64,000 bases of DNA from Salminus brasiliensis (taxonomy: Eukaryota; Chordata; Actinopteri; Characiformes; Bryconidae): positions 43,973,470 to 44,037,469 of the forward strand of contig NC_132879.1 of NCBI RefSeq assembly GCF_030463535.1. Direction: 5' to 3'. Each line of letters begins with the position of its first letter. The first letter of the stretch is position 1. Of this stretch, positions 60,578 to 64,000 are shown piece after piece. Under the pieces are notes generated by a model. The model worked only from the letters and a program-made list of their open reading frames with translations, was not told the origin of the DNA and did no database searches. Position numbers and translations under genes: made by a program.

Positions 60578-60869
60578 ATGATCATATTTTCATTGCTCTT
60601 GAGTCGCACCTTAAACCACATCAAAATGATGAGAGGAGGTGAGTTGCACACCTTTAGTTCAGAAACACCGCCGTAAACTCCCAACTCTCGTCCTACTCGA
60701 ACCAAGCACTAGATGGCAGCGTTGTTCCAACATACGAAGGGCTCTCCGGGTAACTGTCATTTGTTTTACAGGGGAATTCGCTGCATATTTAATAGTAATC
60801 ATAATAGCGCTGTACTTTCGGTTAAGTAACAAACTTAGCTATTCTAATGTTCGGCCCATTGACTTTTAA
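60578..60869 (+). CDS. Possible two-exon membrane micropeptide
   Basis: An unrecognised candidate. Exon 1 would run from ATG 60578 to 60638, followed by a strong donor (GTGAGT). Exon 2 starts at 60772 after TTTGTTTTACAG and ends at TAA 60867-60869. Splicing keeps one frame and gives 52 residues, or 36 from the internal ATG at 60626. The protein starts MIIFSLLLSRTLNHIK and has a clear hydrophobic segment AAYLIVIIIALYF encoded by exon 2, followed by the polar tail RLSNKLSYSNVRPIDF, so a single-pass membrane protein is conceivable. A 133-bp intron is a normal size for a fish. An NRF1 palindrome lies 90 bases upstream. A separate 22-codon upstream ORF (60507-60575) ends three bases before this ATG. 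No homolog comes to mind, and a chance ORF remains possible. Confidence 0.3.
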
Positions 60870-60980
60870 CTCTAAGCATTGACAGTTGACGTCTAAAAGC
60901 CCCTAAAACACCCAGCACCTAACTAGGCTAGATGTTAAGTTGGACGCCAGCTCAGTACACTCTTTTGGTTTGGCCGGGCA

Positions 60981-60994
60981 GCGCGCATGCGCGC
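60981..60994. promoter_or_regulatory. NRF1 palindrome 2
   Basis: GCGCGCATGCGCGC contains an exact GCGCATGCGC core. Together with the site at 60477 it frames a ~0.5 kb promoter-like interval in otherwise AT-rich DNA. Confidence 0.55.
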
Positions 60995-60999
60995 AGCAC

Positions 61000-62983
61000 G
61001 AAGGGGTTTTCCTAATCGCGGAAAGCGTCTCTGTCAGAGCAACAGTGTTAAACGCCTGGACGTGCACGTTCATATTTTCAGCTGTGAGGTGAAAGAGTTA
61101 TCTCACACTAACATCATCTCAGGCTGTGTAACGTCGTTTAACGCACAGATTCACTCAAATGGTCGAAGAAGGACATAGATGAGTGCTCGTTTAAGACAAA
61201 CTGTGGCCCTCTGAAGCGGAGTGATTAAGGGCTTTGTTATGGAGCGGGTGTTTTTAACGTCTGTTTGGAAGACCGACCTTTGATTCAGAACGGCAGCAGG
61301 TCTGATGCAAATGATTAGTGCTGGGTAGTAAACAGTTACATGTAGACCAAGTCTGTAGCTTTCTCTGTATTCTAAATCTGCTCAGGTGAGGAAAGTAATC
61401 CACCTTTTTCTGATTCCTATACTGGTGGTTAGGTAAAGTCTGATCTATTGGTTCAGCTTCCAAACTTACACCTCCTGACCTACACCTCCACTTTTTTAAG
61501 CTGTAGCATTTTATTTTTGGCCGACAGATCACAAAGACGGGTGAATGGATCCTAACTGGTTGGTATAGCAAACTGCAGTGATGCCCAATTTTAACTTTTT
61601 CTGTAGGGATCCCACATTATGTCCATTGATTCAACATTATCCAGCCTCCTAGTGAGATGGATCAGGTGGGTTAAAGTAGAGAAAATATAACAAATGTACA
61701 GATCATGGGGTTGCCAGGATTGAGTTTGAGAGAGTAGTGGATAACACACAACCATTTTTTTTTTTACTAATACGTTTGTTGTTTTCCCAGATTGGGTTTA
61801 TGCCTAGTCGTGGACCACACAGCATTCTGAATGTAGGTTCTCCATTGAGAGATAGTCTAGGCCTAGGCTTAGTCCCTGTTGGGGATTTGCTTACATCTGT
61901 AACACATCTGGTTAAGAGAATGTGCTAAATAATACAAGTAAATATAACAAGCTGCAGTCCCTGTGCTAAGTTCTGCTGGAGTTGACCTAGTTCTACATTG
62001 CAGATTTCCAGATAAACAGATTGTTGGGAGTGAGCTTCACAGGCACCATACGTGCCAGTATGGTTAGATGATTAATTGAATTCATCATTATCCACCATTG
62101 TTAGACAAATAAAATGTCTTATCGCTGTTTCTGTGCTCAAGGTTGTCATCTGCTGACTGCGTTGACATCACCTGAACTTCCTCACCACTCAACAAACTCC
62201 ATCAACTGACGGGCGGAGTGGCGTCTGCATTGTCTGGTTGACAGATCAGGTCATTTTGTTGATTGTCCATCAAAAACGCAGTAGATAGATAGATAGATAG
62301 ATCCTTCCCAGCATATCCAAAACTGCTGCTAACCATCTGTACATGACATACATATATCTGAGCTATTCTTGTTGACTATATAAACACATATTAATGCATT
62401 TCACCAGTCTGTGGTCTTCAACATCTCTGTCAGCGGACCAGGGGCTTATATTCTCATGTTAAAAAGTTCTAAAGTGCCACTGCGTTAACACCGGGCACCT
62501 GCCTAGCTGCAATGAATGGTAAATGACTGGTCAATCTGAGTGGATCACACACACACAGAGAGAGAGAGAGACGCACAAAACGACAGTGCAGTTTCAACAG
62601 CTAACAAATTCACGAATCATCCTGCACACTGAACCAGGGCCTTAAAGAGGCAAAAGGGGACCCGGTGCGTTTTTTTTTTTTTTTGCTTAGTTATGTGTGA
62701 GTGAAGCCTCCAAAGGCACACCGATGTGTCTGAATGGACGCGCGGGCGCCCACATGCCATATTAATTATTGACTGGAACCGTCCAAACAGAGGGATGGCG
62801 AGGCCGGTGCCTGGAAGATTGCGGAAGAAAGGCCAGGCTTTAGAAAGCACTAATTGGGCTGTGGGAGTAGAGCATGGTGGATAGGTTTCAGAAAGGGGGG
62901 AGGGCTCCGGGGAGAGCTCAATAGAACCCACGCTTCCTTTCTAAACTCCCTTGCTGGGCTTAAAAAAAGAGGAGGAGAGAAAA

Positions 62984-63029
<46 letters not shown>

Positions 63030-63232
63030 AAAAAGTTGGAGGGGGCTGAAGGGTTGAATGCTGCCCTGATCTTGAATACCACAGCCAACGAAGAAAAATT
63101 ACACAATTTACTGGTCAACCCCCACACCATCATCCTCGCCACACACACACACACACACACACACACGCAATTATTCGGTGCTCACTGAGGGTCGGTTGGT
63201 CGTGTCGTATTCGTCCCTCGTGTAAAAAGTGT

Positions 63233-63263
<31 letters not shown>

Positions 63264-64000
63264 GGGGGGGGTGGTGAAAGTTCCATTATCACGCTCTTTG
63301 AAAGAAACGAATGGAATCAAAAGACAGCGAGTCGCGTCTACTGTAACAAAATAGGGTGTAGCAAATTACGCACAAAACCAGCGCGCCGTTCCGCCTCTCC
63401 AAACGCTCAGCAGCGCGGCCGATGATGGGCAAATATTCGCCTCCGAGCTTCACTCACACACACACACGAGCCCGAACAATAGGCAGAGCAGTAATCAACC
63501 TCCCAACTCCAAAACACACGGTGGTAAATTCATTCGAGCACCTGGACACTCTGTACTCTACTGTAAATAGCATGTCTGTGCACTCCAGCAAACCCCAGAG
63601 TGAGCTCTGGTCGCTGTGCACCGTTGTGTAGACGTGCAGTGCGCAAATGTGCAGCAACGTGCCAAGCTTCCCATTAAGAAACCTGATGGAAGAGACCATA
63701 AGAAGGCCCTTAAATATGTGTACAATCAGCCACAGGACACCTGTTAGACCATCAGGAGACTTTACACTGTGGTAGCGACCCATCAGGGAAACAGAAAATA
63801 CCATTACTGCACACTGTTTACAGTCCCAGTGAATCGCACGGGCAAGCCCCTGTGCGTAAAACCTTTAATAAAATACGTACATACAAATTTATAGGGTTAT
63901 AAAGTGTGTTGTTATCGTAAACGGAGTAGCTGATGCGCACGGGCTGCTTACTAATGAACAGCAACAATACTGGAGCGCATCATCTTTATTTGGGGAAAAC
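61000..64000. other. Right-end noncoding region
   Basis: No recognisable protein. 61.0-62.5 kb looks like ordinary unique or old repeat DNA, with (GATA)n at 62283-62303. 62.65-63.45 kb is richer in G+C and CpG and carries (GA)n, (CA)n, (GT)n and a G homopolymer. A homeodomain-type ATTAATTATTGAC lies at about 62761-62774. It could be regulatory DNA of the gene expected to the right, by synteny ascl1, but no bHLH sequence is present. Confidence 0.5.
62985..63271. repeat. Cluster of GA, CA, GT and G tracts
   Basis: (GA)n at 62985-63025, (CA)n at 63139-63166, (GT)n at 63228-63247 and a G run at 63247-63271, all within 290 bases of a CpG-richer region. Confidence 0.9.

Noticed and set aside
61737-61928. 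Possible exon after TTTTCCCAG at 61790
   Set aside because: The acceptor is good, but the peptide is unrecognised and no in-frame partner exon was found.
62854-63057. ascl1 coding or 5' UTR sequence
   Set aside because: GA-rich sequence vaguely recalls an ascl1 5' UTR, but no bHLH motif or matching start exists within the window.

Overview
The window is vertebrate nuclear DNA, almost certainly from a ray-finned (teleost) fish. It is AT-rich, with long simple repeats and intron-exon genes. Its dispersed repeats are of teleost type: a Tc1/mariner element with long inverted repeats, tRNA-derived SINEs, LINE 3' ends with TTGAC tails, and small non-autonomous DNA transposons. A second tyrosine hydroxylase gene (th2) next to pah, lost in placental mammals, fits a teleost. 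The order or species cannot be named from this sequence.

Four protein-coding genes were reconstructed exon by exon, with splice sites and reading phase checked at each junction. Reading left to right: parpbp on the minus strand (coding 1301-10802), which encodes the PCNA/RAD51-binding anti-recombinase PARI; nup37 on the plus strand (13194-27082), a nuclear-pore Y-complex WD protein; th2 on the minus strand (33173-39146), tyrosine hydroxylase 2; and pah on the minus strand (41221-57101), phenylalanine hydroxylase. parpbp and nup37 diverge from a shared ~1 kb promoter. th2 and pah are a head-to-tail pair of aromatic amino acid hydroxylases with nearly superimposable catalytic exons. Phe to Tyr (pah) and Tyr to L-DOPA (th2) are consecutive reactions.

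Between the genes: 1-1300 holds the presumed parpbp 3' UTR and a CpG-rich, promoter-like segment with a perfect CRE. 27.2-33.0 kb has no recognisable gene but carries a 73-bp inverted-repeat pair and SINE copies. 39.15-41.2 kb holds the th2 promoter and pah 3' UTR. 57.1-64 kb is upstream of pah. It contains transposase and LINE remnants, a near-perfect 45-bp-arm palindrome, and at 60.48-61.0 kb a promoter-like region with two NRF1 palindromes followed by a possible two-exon micropeptide gene. In human DNA PAH is followed by ASCL1, so ascl1 is expected just beyond the right edge; no ascl1 coding sequence is visible here.

I see no clearly new biological system. The most interesting points are the candidate 52-residue membrane micropeptide near 60.6 kb, the coding GA microsatellite beside the PKA site of th2, the Asp at the substrate-discriminating position of Th2, the apparently missing PKA site in Pah, and the large inverted repeats.
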